Positions 53,690 to 62,622 of a DNA stretch of 64,000 nt are shown in pieces. Within the stretch, counting starts at the first letter, position 1, and the number at the start of each line of letters is the position of its first letter. The DNA is taken from positions 91,027 through 155,026 of the forward strand of contig NZ_LZSQ01000019.1 of the NCBI RefSeq assembly GCF_001665535.1, in the 5' to 3' direction. The notes beneath the pieces are model-generated. The model made no database searches. It had not been told where the DNA came from and was given only the letters and a program-made list of their open reading frames with translations. This DNA is from Mycobacterium sp. 852002-51961_SCH5331710 (GTDB taxonomy: Bacteria; Actinomycetota; Actinomycetes; Mycobacteriales; Mycobacteriaceae). The position numbers and the translations under genes were made by a program.

Positions 53690-55014
53690 CTGCCGGCTCC
53701 TGTCTGTCCGTCCGGCCGGTGTGGCGCAATCGGTGCGTCCGGGACCATGAGCGAACTCAGATCGGCCTCGGGCGGAATGGACGGTGGGGTCACGCCGGGC
53801 AGCGGTTGCCATTGAAGTTGCGCAATCGGGGTCTGCGCCTTCGCCTCCGTTTGCGGTGTGTCATAGATGATCTGCCCCTTGTACGCCGTGATGCTGGTGA
53901 TTGGACGGAAGAGGAACGGTGGATAGTTCATCTGAAGCCGCTTGACCACCGGCGCCATTCGCTGGCGGCAGATCTCTGCGCGCTTGTAATTCTCCGGCGT
54001 CTCGGAGGTCTCGAACATCCCCGCGCACATGAGCTGAACTGGGTTGCCGAAGTTGGGCAGTGTCACGATGCCGTTCAGCGAGGCCTGGGCTGGATTGTAG
54101 ATGTTGTAGAAGTTGGCTAGCGCCGTCGGCGCGAGGTGCAGAACTTGTTCGATGTCGTCGCTGCGTTCGGTGAGCAGACTGGTGAAGTCGGCGAGCCGAT
54201 CGATCTGGCCGATCAATGCATCGTTGTTGTCCTTGAGCAGCCCCCGGACGTCGGAGAGCGCACTGTTCAGTGAGCCGAGAGCTTGATCGATGTCGCGGGA
54301 ATTGTCCGCGAGCACCTGAGAGACCGAGGCGACATGTGACGTGAACGCCACGATCTGTTCATTGCTCTTCGAGAGGGCGTCCACGACGATGCGCAGGTTC
54401 TTCACGGTGTCGAAGATGTCGGTACGGGAATCCCCGAGACGCCCTGCCACTTGCGATAATTCACGGACCGCACTCCTGAATGATTCGCCCGAACCGTCGA
54501 AAGTATCTGCGGCTTGGTTGATCAACTCGCTCAGTGGGCCCTGCGCCGAGCCTGGTCTGGGTCCAAGTTGTGCCGACAATTTGGTCAGCTCATCTTTGAC
54601 CTGATCCCATTCGATCGGTACCGCTGTCCGATCGAGTCCGACGACCGCGTTGTCGGACAGGGTCGGGCCGCCGTCGTAGATCGGCGCGAATTCCACGAAC
54701 CGAGCGGAGACCAGATTCGGCGAAACTATCAGGGCGGCGGCATCGCCCGGAACGGGAATCCTTGAGTCGACACTCATTGCCACCCTGGTGTGCTCCGGGC
54801 CCGGTTCGATTCCGGTGACCCGGCCGACGGTGACCCCGGCGACCTTCACCTCGTCGCCGACGTACAAACCCACTGCCGAGGAGAACAAGCCGGTGATGTT
54901 CCGTTGCTGCGTGCGCGGCCACACTGTGTACACCCCGGCGACAAGCGTCATGGTCAGCACGGCTATGAGCACAGCCCGAGGCCATCGTCGGGGGCGGTTG
55001 AGTCCGATCGTCAT
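53686..55014 (-). CDS. mceD: MceD family protein, 442 aa
   Basis: The protein has an N-terminal membrane anchor (RAVLIAVLTMTLVAGVYTVW), an MCE domain (ITGLFSSAVGLYVGDEVKVA, GVTVGRVTGIEPG), the helical region that builds the central tube, and a Pro-rich tail. The length is usual for MceD. ATG 55014 overlaps the MceC stop by 4 bp. It acts in the cell envelope as part of the Mce lipid-transfer complex. Confidence 0.92.
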   Translation of the reverse strand: MTIGLNRPRRWPRAVLIAVLTMTLVAGVYTVWPRTQQRNITGLFSSAVGLYVGDEVKVAGVTVGRVTGIEPGPEHTRVAMSVDSRIPVPGDAAALIVSPNLVSARFVEFAPIYDGGPTLSDNAVVGLDRTAVPIEWDQVKDELTKLSAQLGPRPGSAQGPLSELINQAADTFDGSGESFRSAVRELSQVAGRLGDSRTDIFDTVKNLRIVVDALSKSNEQIVAFTSHVASVSQVLADNSRDIDQALGSLNSALSDVRGLLKDNNDALIGQIDRLADFTSLLTERSDDIEQVLHLAPTALANFYNIYNPAQASLNGIVTLPNFGNPVQLMCAGMFETSETPENYKRAEICRQRMAPVVKRLQMNYPPFLFRPITSITAYKGQIIYDTPQTEAKAQTPIAQLQWQPLPGVTPPSIPPEADLSSLMVPDAPIAPHRPDGQTGAGR

Positions 55015-56081
55015 GGCGTTCTCGGCCTGATCACGAGTCGCTCTCGAATGAATCCGCGAAGCATGTCGGCGAGACTGTCGGGCAGCTTGCCCGGCTGGAA
55101 GTAGGTGTCCAACAGCACGCCGGCAACGGCAGGAGTCGGCACGCCCCAGATGTTGACGGAAAAGCCCGGTCCGGACCCCACAACTTCACCCAATGTGGTG
55201 GAAAAGGCAGGGAGCCGTTTGAGCGCTTCGTCGAGGTGGGCGCGGCGGGCGTTCAGATTCTCGAGTACGAGGTTGAGCTTGACCAGTGCGGGACCGAATT
55301 CACGACGGTTGTCCGCGACGAACCCCGATATCTGCCTCGACACATCGCCGATCCCCGCGACGAGCGAGGCGAGCGCGGTGCGCTGTTCACTGAGCTCGGC
55401 GAACAGCTCATTACCGTCGGTGATCAGCTGATTCAGTTCGCGTGAGCGAGTGGCGAGGATGGTGGACAGCGATTTCGTGTGAGTCAACAACTGGGCGAGG
55501 TCTTCGTCGCGGGCGTTGATGCTGCGGGAGAGCGCCGCCACGCCGTCGAGCGCGCTGCGCAGCTGGGGGGTGGCATCGCGCATCGTCGCGGTCAGAGTTT
55601 CAAGCGCGCTTTCGAAGGCGTCGGTGTCCAGCTCGGCTGCGGAGTTGCCCAGGTCCTGCAACGCGTCGGGCAAGGTGTACGGGGTCGTCGTGCGTCCGAG
55701 CGGCACGGTGTCGACCGAACCTGCACCACCCGGGGTGACCGCCAGAATCCGTTGGCCGAGAATGGTATCGGTCTTGATCGCCACCAGCGTCTGGTCGCCG
55801 AGGCGTAGATCGCGGTCGACGGTGAAAAGCACCTTTGCGGCGCGGGCGCTCAGGTCGAGGTCGACCGAGGTCACCTTGCCGACGTTGTAACCGTAGATCT
55901 GCACATCGCTTCCACTGGTGACTCCGGCGGCGTTTGTGAAGTACGCGGTGTAGACCTTTCCCTGTGGCATGAAGGGCAGTGTGGAGTAACCGAATGAGAC
56001 GAGCACCAGCAGTATCACGAGAATGATTCCGAAAATGCCTGTGCGTAACGGGTTCCGGCGACCCCGCTCCTCAACCGCCAT
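55011..56081 (-). CDS. mceC: MceC family protein, 356 aa
   Basis: It begins with charged residues (EERGRRNPLRTG), then a membrane helix (IFGIILVILLVLVSFGYSTL), an MCE domain (VYTAYFTNAAGVTSGSDVQI, YGYNVGKVTSVDLDL) and the alpha-helical tube region ending NIWGVPTPAVAGVLLDTYFQ. ATG 56081 overlaps the MceB stop by 11 bp. The C-terminus is shorter than in many MceC proteins and lacks a Pro-rich tail. Confidence 0.92.
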   Translation of the reverse strand: MAVEERGRRNPLRTGIFGIILVILLVLVSFGYSTLPFMPQGKVYTAYFTNAAGVTSGSDVQIYGYNVGKVTSVDLDLSARAAKVLFTVDRDLRLGDQTLVAIKTDTILGQRILAVTPGGAGSVDTVPLGRTTTPYTLPDALQDLGNSAAELDTDAFESALETLTATMRDATPQLRSALDGVAALSRSINARDEDLAQLLTHTKSLSTILATRSRELNQLITDGNELFAELSEQRTALASLVAGIGDVSRQISGFVADNRREFGPALVKLNLVLENLNARRAHLDEALKRLPAFSTTLGEVVGSGPGFSVNIWGVPTPAVAGVLLDTYFQPGKLPDSLADMLRGFIRERLVIRPRTP

Positions 56082-57102
56082 CGGAGCACCGTCCCTTTGA
56101 CGGATCCGACGGCCCGAGCAGCGGAATCAAGATGTCGCTCCCTGCCGGACCGTTTATCTTGATCTTCACTGCGCAGAAGAAGATGTTGAAAAACGCGCCG
56201 TACTGACCGAGCGCGCTGAGTCGCAGGTAGTTCTCGGCGAGTGGCTCGATCACGGCATTCACCTCCTCTTTCCGATCATCAAGAACGGTCGCCAACGGAC
56301 GCGCGTGCTCGATCACCCCCTGCAACGGACGCCGCGACGAGATCAACAGGTCGGTGAGGTCGGCCTGTGCGGAGGCAAGCGGCTGGATCGCCCCCGCAAT
56401 CGGGTCGCGCCCGGCCGACAATGTCGTGGTCAGTTGCTGCAATTGATCGATACTCGTGTCTAGTTGTGCCCCTTTGTCATCGATCGAAGTGAGTACGGTG
56501 TTGAGGTTGTCGATGACATCACCGATCAACTGGTCGCGTCCCGCCAGCGTCCGGGTGAACGAGTCGGTATCCGACAGGACCTTGGCCAAGGTGCCGCCGT
56601 TGCCTTGGAGTAATTCGACGATCGCGTTGCTGACCTCGTTGACCTTGCTCGCGTCGAGGCCTTTGAGGACCGGACGCAAACCGCCCAGTAGAGCGTCGAG
56701 ATCCACTGCCGGTACGGTGTGCGAGCGCGGTATGGTACCGCCGGGCGCCAGCGGCCGTAGTTCCCCTGAGCCAGTGCTGATTTCGAGGTAGCGGTTGCCG
56801 ACGAGGTCCTCATATCGAATCGCCGCGCGGGTCGAGCTGTATATCCGATACTCTTTGTCGATCTCGAACTCGACGTCGACATGGTCGCCGTTGATAGCGA
56901 TGTCGATAACGGACCCGACGGGAATGCCTGCCACGCGCACGTCCTGGCCGGGCTTCAGGCGTGAGACAGAGTCGAACTCTGCACGGTAGGACACCGCTGA
57001 ACCGAAACGGAACTTTCCGAAGGTCATTACGAGAAGGCCGAGGACGAGCAGCATCACAACGGTGAATGCTGCAACTTTCAGCCCGAGCCGGTCCTTGGGC
57101 AT
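56071..57102 (-). CDS. mceB: MceB family protein, 343 aa
   Basis: The membrane helix is AAFTVVMLLVLGLLVMTFGK. The MCE domain shows AEFDSVSRLKPGQDVRVAGI, then IRYEDLVGNRYLEISTGSG, the MceB signature. The helical region ends at YGAFFNIFFCAVKIKINGPA, again typical of MceB. ATG 57102 shares one base with the MceA stop. Confidence 0.93.
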   Translation of the reverse strand: MPKDRLGLKVAAFTVVMLLVLGLLVMTFGKFRFGSAVSYRAEFDSVSRLKPGQDVRVAGIPVGSVIDIAINGDHVDVEFEIDKEYRIYSSTRAAIRYEDLVGNRYLEISTGSGELRPLAPGGTIPRSHTVPAVDLDALLGGLRPVLKGLDASKVNEVSNAIVELLQGNGGTLAKVLSDTDSFTRTLAGRDQLIGDVIDNLNTVLTSIDDKGAQLDTSIDQLQQLTTTLSAGRDPIAGAIQPLASAQADLTDLLISSRRPLQGVIEHARPLATVLDDRKEEVNAVIEPLAENYLRLSALGQYGAFFNIFFCAVKIKINGPAGSDILIPLLGPSDPSKGRCSDGG

Positions 57103-58301
57103 CAGTAGTCATCTCGCTCGGCATAGGCGCCGTTGAACAGAAACTGGAAGGTTGACAGCGGATCGAATTGGAGTTCGGTATTGGGCTGATACGGAATATA
57201 TGCGTTGTCCGTCACCAGAAACGGCGGCCGGAACCACGATCCGTTCTTCATCTTCCCGGGCAGATTCGGCAGTCCCCGGCAATTGGGACCGCCGGATGCG
57301 TTGACGATGGGAAGGCTCTCGGGGTACGTGTACGGCGCCACGCCTGGGATGAAGAAGGCATTCATGAAGACCCCGGGTACGGTGCCTCCCCAAGCGGGAG
57401 TGAATTCTTTGAGTGTGGTCGCCAAACCGGTTAGGAGGCAGCCTAATTGAGGTGAATAGTCGCCCAGGACCTTCAACGGGGCCCGCAATCGCTGGACCGC
57501 GGCGGTCAAGTCGCTCTGTGTGGGCCCGAGCACATCCGCTGCGCTGTTTCCCAGTCCGGCCGAGGCCATCAACGTCGTGGCCAGGTTCTCCTGTTGGTCG
57601 ACGATGGTCTCGCTGAGGGGACCGGCGTTATCGAACAAGGTCAGGATGTCCGGCGCAGCTTCTGCATAGATATCGGCGACGTCGCCGACCTTTTGGATAT
57701 CCGCCTGCAGGGTGGGCAGGTGCGAGTTGAACGTTCCCATGTAGTCGGTGAACGTCGAGATAGTGGTCCCGATGTCCCGTCCGTTTCCGCGTAACCCTTC
57801 GCCGATTGCCGTCATCGTCGCGTTGAGTTCGGTTGGATCGATCTTCTTCAGAGTGTCGACGAGCGTTTCGAAGAGGGTGTTGGCTTCTACGGCGACCTCG
57901 GCGGCACGCAGATGCGAATTGGCTGCAAGTGGGATTTTGTCGGGAGTCTGCGGGCTCAGGAACTCGACGGACTTCGCACCGAATACCGTGTTGCTCGCAA
58001 TACGGACGGTGACGTTGGACGGGATGTATTCCATCTGATCGCGGCGAATCTTGAGTGTCAGTAGCGCCTGTGCACCGTCGTATTCGATCGAGGACACTTT
58101 TCCGACTTCAATTCCCAGGTACTTGACCTTGGCGTCGCGGTCCATCACGAGCCCGGCACGTGCCGAGGTCACTGTGACGGTGTCGACGGGAATGAACCTC
58201 CCCGAGTATGCGAGGTAAGTCAGCGACGAGATCGCCGCGAAGATGGCGGCCATGATGAGCGCCGCTATCCGCAGCGCTCTCTTGCGGTAGATCTTGATCA
58301 A
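57102..58301 (-). CDS. mceA: MceA family protein, TTG start, 399 aa
   Basis: This is the first Mce subunit: membrane helix RIAALIMAAIFAAISSLTYL, MCE domain with VTSARAGLVMDRDAKVKYLG, and the MceA signature NTVFGAKSVEFLSP. The C-terminal end is FNGAYAERDDY. TTG 58301 is the only start near the membrane helix and overlaps the TGA of a 16-codon reading frame as TTGA. In known mce operons mceA follows yrbEA and yrbEB; here it follows a P450 gene, so the partner permease must be encoded elsewhere or is absent. Confidence 0.9.
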   Translation of the reverse strand: MIKIYRKRALRIAALIMAAIFAAISSLTYLAYSGRFIPVDTVTVTSARAGLVMDRDAKVKYLGIEVGKVSSIEYDGAQALLTLKIRRDQMEYIPSNVTVRIASNTVFGAKSVEFLSPQTPDKIPLAANSHLRAAEVAVEANTLFETLVDTLKKIDPTELNATMTAIGEGLRGNGRDIGTTISTFTDYMGTFNSHLPTLQADIQKVGDVADIYAEAAPDILTLFDNAGPLSETIVDQQENLATTLMASAGLGNSAADVLGPTQSDLTAAVQRLRAPLKVLGDYSPQLGCLLTGLATTLKEFTPAWGGTVPGVFMNAFFIPGVAPYTYPESLPIVNASGGPNCRGLPNLPGKMKNGSWFRPPFLVTDNAYIPYQPNTELQFDPLSTFQFLFNGAYAERDDY

Positions 58302-58348
58302 CGCCCTGCATCCTGCGCAGGATTCGGCGGGGGTTGAACCGTCGTCAT
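58298..58348 (-). other. 16-codon mini-ORF coupling P450 and mceA
   Basis: ATG 58348 overlaps the P450 TGA (ATGA) and the frame ends in TGA at 58298, overlapping the mceA TTG (TTGA). The peptide reads MTTVQPPPNPAQDAGR. Coupling on both sides suggests it is translated and hands ribosomes to mceA. It may be a leader peptide, a remnant of a lost gene between the P450 and mceA, or chance. Confidence 0.4.
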
Positions 58349-59559
58349 TGGACTGCCAGTTCCAGACGTTCCAATCTGCGGACCAGAATGCTGGTCAGCC
58401 AATCTCCGATGTCGACAGCCTCGATCCATTCGGTCCGTTCGAGCAGCATGCGCAGGACGATCCGGGCCTCCAGCCTGGCAAGGGCTGCGCCCACGCAGAA
58501 ATGAGCACCCTTGCCGAACGTGGCGTGCCCCTTGCCGCTGTCGCGGTCGAGCCGGAACTCGTGCGGTGAATCGAACTGCGCGGCATCGCGATTGGCTGCG
58601 CCCCACAACAGCAGCAGATGTGAGTTGGCGGGTAGGTCGACGCCGCCCAGCGTGGTGTCGTGCAGGACGTGGCGATAGTGGCCGCGGAATGGAGGCTCGT
58701 AGCGCAGCGTCTCCTCGATGAAGGGCACCAGGAGGTCGCGATCTTCGCGGACCTGTTTCTGTATGTCCGGTTGGCTCACGAGAATCCATGCGGCGCTGCC
58801 GAGCAGCGAGGCCGTGGATTCGCCGGCGGCGCTGAAGAGCGTGAGCATGATGCTCAAGGCGACCGGCTGTTCCACCTCGCCGGAGGCGCAGCGCGCAGCG
58901 AGATCGCTGATCAGTCCCGGTTGTGGATCGCTGGCCGCCGCTTCGAAATGTTCCAGGACGTAGCCGCCCAGTTCCATTGCGGCCAGACCGGCGGTTTCGA
59001 GTTGCTCCGGAGTGACGATCCCGTCGAGCAGCGTGGTGGTGGCGTATCCCAGCCTGATGAGTTTGTCCACATCATCGTGGGGCAAGCCGAGCAGCTGAGC
59101 GACCACCTTCATCGGAAGCCGGTTGGCTATGGCGCTCATCCATTCGATTCGCCCGTCATTCACCGACTCCGTCCACAGCTGGTGCGCGGTCTCCTCCGCG
59201 AACTTCTCGATCACCTGGACTCGCCGAGCCGACAGGTGCGGCAACAGAACCTTGCGATGCACGGCGTGTGCCGGATCGTCCGCGGTGGCGAGCGCGTGCG
59301 CCGGGTCGCCGAGCGGCATCATCGGGAACGGGTTCACCGCGCCGCTGTGGTCGTAGACCACGGTTGCGGTGAGATTCGAGGAGAAATCCTCCACCCGGTT
59401 GGTCGCCTCGACGAGCGCGTCCCAGCCGCAGACCGCGTAGAAATCGGACTCGCCGATGCGGTGTACCGGTGCTTCCGACCGCATCTGCTCATAAAGCGGG
59501 TATGGATCCTGAATGGCGGCATTTCCGAAGAATTGAGCAGGGTCGTCCAAGATCGCCAC
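58345..59559 (-). CDS. Cytochrome P450 heading the mce operon, 404 aa
   Basis: The I-helix motif is FSAAGESTASLL, ExxR is EETLR, and the heme loop FGKGAHFCVGAA has Cys at 355. The N-terminal IQDPYPLYEQMRSEAPVHRI is the usual P450 start. GTG 59559 is chosen because homology begins there; the extension to 59679 lies in the promoter gap. The P450 is coupled through a 16-codon frame to mceA, so oxidation and uptake of one lipid may be linked. This is inferred from operon structure. Confidence 0.91.
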   Translation of the reverse strand: MAILDDPAQFFGNAAIQDPYPLYEQMRSEAPVHRIGESDFYAVCGWDALVEATNRVEDFSSNLTATVVYDHSGAVNPFPMMPLGDPAHALATADDPAHAVHRKVLLPHLSARRVQVIEKFAEETAHQLWTESVNDGRIEWMSAIANRLPMKVVAQLLGLPHDDVDKLIRLGYATTTLLDGIVTPEQLETAGLAAMELGGYVLEHFEAAASDPQPGLISDLAARCASGEVEQPVALSIMLTLFSAAGESTASLLGSAAWILVSQPDIQKQVREDRDLLVPFIEETLRYEPPFRGHYRHVLHDTTLGGVDLPANSHLLLLWGAANRDAAQFDSPHEFRLDRDSGKGHATFGKGAHFCVGAALARLEARIVLRMLLERTEWIEAVDIGDWLTSILVRRLERLELAVQ

Positions 59560-59752
59560 GGTCCTAGCGTTGGTCCTGTGGCCGAGGGCCGTCAACGGCG
59601 CCGAAGGAAGTTGACATGCTCCTCGCGGCGCGGTCGGGCAAGACCTTCTCACGGACGACCCCTGAGCTGCGCATTGCATGAGAGAATCGGCGCTGTTCTT
59701 CTCATCCTGAGAGATAGAGCCCCGAGGCTGCCAGCGGAGGAAGGCGCGCGGA
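59560..59752. promoter_or_regulatory. Divergent promoter gap between P450-mce operon and tetR
   Basis: This is 193 bp with no gene. An inverted repeat ATGAGA (59678-59683) and TCTCAT (59700-59705) lies before the TetR start, and GGAGG at 59736-59740 is its ribosome binding site. None of the island ACA-N13-TGT boxes is seen here, so this operon probably answers to a different regulator, most simply the divergent TetR. Confidence 0.35.
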
Positions 59753-60316
59753 ATGGCCGGTACGGATTGGTTGGTCGGTCAAGACCGAGGTTCCGAGGCA
59801 ACGAAGCGCATCCATGCCGCAGCCGCCGATCTGATCGCAAGGCGTGGATGGGAGGCATTCACCATCGATGCTTTGGCCGCGGAGGTGCACTGCTCGCCGG
59901 CCACGATCTACCGGCACGCCGGCGGTAAGACCGCGATCCGCGACGCTGTCGTCGGTATCCACGCGGCCCGCACCGTCGAAACAGTGCGCGAAGCGATCCG
60001 CGGACTCAAGGGTGCGGAGAGGGCGGTCGAGGCGACGGCGTTGGCGTTGAAGCGTGCCCGGTCCGACCCGTTGACCAAGGCGCTCCGCTCCGCCCATCCG
60101 CCCGCCGAAACAGACTGGCTGACGACGTCTGAGGTCATCGCGCGGTTTGCCGCCGAGATGCTTGGACTCGAGGATCCCGACCCCCTCGCGGAGCAGTGGC
60201 TGATTCGGGTTTTTCTGGCGCTCTGGAGTTGGCCCATGAAGGATCCCGACGCTGAGTACCAGATGCTGCGGCGATTCCTCGGTCCGCCGTACGGCGACGA
60301 GCGTAGCTCGCAGTGA
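59753..60316 (+). CDS. TetR family transcriptional regulator, 187 aa
   Basis: The DNA-binding domain is clear: TKRIHAAAADLIARRGWEAF, then the helix-turn-helix IDALAAEVHCSPATIYRHAG. The C-terminal domain contains WLIRVFLALWSWPMKDPDAE. It is read away from the P450-mce operon, the usual position for a local repressor of it. The ATG has GGAGG upstream at slightly long spacing. Ligand unknown. Confidence 0.88.
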   Translation: MAGTDWLVGQDRGSEATKRIHAAAADLIARRGWEAFTIDALAAEVHCSPATIYRHAGGKTAIRDAVVGIHAARTVETVREAIRGLKGAERAVEATALALKRARSDPLTKALRSAHPPAETDWLTTSEVIARFAAEMLGLEDPDPLAEQWLIRVFLALWSWPMKDPDAEYQMLRRFLGPPYGDERSSQ

Positions 60317-60506
60317 ACCGTCCTGCCGTTGAGGTCGCGCGTAGAAGCGTGGCCCGCCAGGACGAGGTCGCTTACCAATCGGATAGGAACTCTTTCGTTC
60401 GCGGGGCGTAGTCTGGCGCGGCAGCGATTACGCATCAAATACGTGGTCCCGCAAAGTTGCCTGAAGAGTCCGTTGCCTGACAGGGGCCGCAGCAATCTGC
60501 AGCGAC

Positions 60507-60525
60507 GCCGCGTGAGCGACGCGGC
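60507..60525. terminator. Hairpin between convergent tetR genes
   Basis: GCCGCGT (60507-60513) and ACGCGGC (60519-60525) form a perfect 7-bp stem with a 5-base loop, followed by TTTAT. It lies about 190 bp after the rightward TetR stop and directly after the leftward TetR stop (TAA at 60527-60529), so it could act in either direction. The T-run is short, so it may be a weak terminator. The rest of 60317-60526 shows nothing recognisable. Confidence 0.45.
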
Positions 60526-60526
60526 T

Positions 60527-61144
60527 TTATGCGATCGCCGCCGCCACGCGCGGCATGAGGATCGCGGGTCCGAGCCAGCGCGCGATGAAGCGGCGCAACG
60601 CGACGCCGTCTCGTGGCGGTTGTCCGGGATCCAGTAGCAGCGAATGCATCGTCCGCAGCGCCAGTTCGGCAAGTTCATCCAGTGACGCCTCGTCGAAGCC
60701 GTGTAGCTCCCAGTCCACGTGGAACCGGTGAAGAATCGACCGACTGAAGCTCAAGGCGGTTTCCGAGGTCAGGGATGTGATCATTCCGCCGTCCCGGCGT
60801 TCGGTCAGCAAGTTCTCGAACTGGGGATCCCCAATCAAGTGCTCGACGGCATAGGCGACGCATTCGACCATCGCCGCAACCGGATCCTTCTGATCGCCAA
60901 CATGTTCGGCCAGCCGGTCGATGAAGCCGTCCGCGGATCGCATCGCGCTGGCGATCAGCAGCGCGTCGGTTCCGGGGAAATAGCGGTAGACGGTCTGTCG
61001 GGTCACGCCGAGCCTTCGCGCGACGTCCGTGATCCGTAAGGACGATCCCCGCTCGGCGACGACTTCGTCTGCGGCGTCAAGGATTCTGGTGATCGCCTCC
61101 TCATCGGATGCGGGCGTGGCGCCCGCCCAGCCGTGGCTACGCAC
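60527..61144 (-). CDS. TetR family transcriptional regulator, 205 aa
   Basis: The N-terminal domain has EEAITRILDAADEVVAERGS, then the helix-turn-helix ITDVARRLGVTRQTVYRYFP. The effector domain contains FIDRLAEHVGDQKDPVAAMV and ends with a long helix. GTG 61144 overlaps the stop of the upstream P450 by 8 bp, so the two are co-transcribed and this regulator probably controls its own P450 operon. Confidence 0.88.
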   Translation of the reverse strand: MRSHGWAGATPASDEEAITRILDAADEVVAERGSSLRITDVARRLGVTRQTVYRYFPGTDALLIASAMRSADGFIDRLAEHVGDQKDPVAAMVECVAYAVEHLIGDPQFENLLTERRDGGMITSLTSETALSFSRSILHRFHVDWELHGFDEASLDELAELALRTMHSLLLDPGQPPRDGVALRRFIARWLGPAILMPRVAAAIA

Positions 61145-62384
61145 CCGTCACCGCGTCGACGTCGAATTCCATGGGGAGGCTTGTCGGTCCGGTCATGCCC
61201 AGCACCGGCTTCCACGGGGCCGGTCCCACCCGATGCAGCGTCGGGAGGCGTTGCGCCATGATCGCGAGCGCCTCCGCCAACTCGAGCCGCGCGAGGTTGG
61301 CACCCAGGCAGTAGTGCACTCCGCCCCCAAACGTCAAGATCGCCGGCGCGTCCTTGCGGGTGATGTCGAAACGGTCGGCATCGCCGTAGACCTTCGGGTC
61401 ACGGTTCGCCGCGAACGTGTTCACCATGACGAACGTCCCTGCCGGAAAGAGGAATCCGTCGAACTCGACGTCTCGTGTGACCAAACGTGGTGTTCCGCAC
61501 ACAGCGGGGGAGTGACGCATGCTTTCCTCGACCGCGCGCATCGCCAGATCGGGGTCGTCGCGCAGCAGGGACCACTGGTCGGGATGCTCACACAGCACCT
61601 GTACCGAAGCCGCCAGTTGGTTTCTGGTGGTGTCTGTCCCGGCCATCAGCAGGCTGGCTGCGAGCATGCGGAGTTCGCTGCCGTTCAGCCGGTCACCGTC
61701 CTCTTCTGCGCGGATGAGTTCGGAGAGCAGATCTTCGGTGAGGCGGGTCCTGCGATCGGCGATCATGTCGTCGACGTACGCGTCCAGCTCGCCCCACGCA
61801 CGCATGACGCCGGGCTCCTCGTCGACGAGGTTGGTGTCGATGCTGAACGCTTTGATGATGTCCGCCGCCCAGGTCGAGAACAACCGCCAGTCCTCACGAG
61901 GTGCCCCGAGCAGCGCGCAGATGATCGGAATCGGGTAGGGCTGGGCGATGTCGGTGACGACGTCACATTGGCCTGAGTCCGCGACGTTGTCGATGAGTTC
62001 GTTCACCACCGCCCCGATGGTCTCGTAGAGGCGGGATGTCGCGCGTGGGGTGAACGCTTTGGAGACCAGCTTGCGCAGGCGCTGGTGTTCGGCACCGTCC
62101 AGGCATAACAGGGTGGAGATGACTTTTTCGAACAGCGGACCCGAAGTGACCCCCTGGGCCATCAGGCTGATACCGGGCGGGATCTCGAACCGGGTGTCGC
62201 GCAGCACGGCCCTGGCCATGTCGTAGGACAGGATCTCTGGACCCACCGGACCGATCGCGACCTGGGCCTGCGATTGCGCCTGTCGCAGTAGGCCGAGGAC
62301 CTCGTGCGGCGTGCTGGTGATGTCGTAGTCCAGCATCGGCAGTCCCGCATCGAAGACGTTCGAGTGCACGGTTTCGACGGTCAC
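61137..62384 (-). CDS. Cytochrome P450, 415 aa
   Basis: The I-helix motif is LLMAGTDTTRNQ, ExxR is EESMR, and the heme loop FGGGVHYCLGAN has Cys at 359. The LCLDGAEHQRLRKLVSKAF segment near 93 is the C-helix region. GTG 62384 has GGAG nine bases upstream. The AGTDTT form and overall pattern differ from the island P450s, suggesting another CYP family. It is co-transcribed with a TetR gene, separate from the mce operon. Confidence 0.91.
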   Translation of the reverse strand: MTVETVHSNVFDAGLPMLDYDITSTPHEVLGLLRQAQSQAQVAIGPVGPEILSYDMARAVLRDTRFEIPPGISLMAQGVTSGPLFEKVISTLLCLDGAEHQRLRKLVSKAFTPRATSRLYETIGAVVNELIDNVADSGQCDVVTDIAQPYPIPIICALLGAPREDWRLFSTWAADIIKAFSIDTNLVDEEPGVMRAWGELDAYVDDMIADRRTRLTEDLLSELIRAEEDGDRLNGSELRMLAASLLMAGTDTTRNQLAASVQVLCEHPDQWSLLRDDPDLAMRAVEESMRHSPAVCGTPRLVTRDVEFDGFLFPAGTFVMVNTFAANRDPKVYGDADRFDITRKDAPAILTFGGGVHYCLGANLARLELAEALAIMAQRLPTLHRVGPAPWKPVLGMTGPTSLPMEFDVDAVTGA

Positions 62385-62622
62385 AGGAGCTCCTACACCG
62401 AGTCCGAGTTTACGCTCGCACGAAAATGTATGGCCATGAGGGCGCAGCTGTCAACGGTGCAGCTCTTCTTCGTGCGCATTCGGCGGCGCCGTTGAGATGC
62501 CGCCATACAACAGAGCGAAAACGTAACGTGAGCCGTCGGGAGCCAGATACGTCTCGTGCGCAACCATTGAGACGTACTGTCATCGGCACCCGGCCGGTAA
62601 TCCGCACCGAACGCGAGTCCCG
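62385..62622. other. Intergenic gap, no gene seen
   Basis: This 238-bp divergent gap lies between the P450 and the NTF2-like pseudogene. Short frames here lack family features or ribosome binding sites. AT-richer bases near 62415-62435 may hold a promoter, but I see no convincing -10/-35 pair or palindrome. Confidence 0.4.

Noticed and set aside
58349..58789. Upstream extension of the 16-codon frame to 163 residues
   Set aside because: It is antisense-frame noise within the P450 gene; only the terminal 16 codons after the P450 stop are independent.
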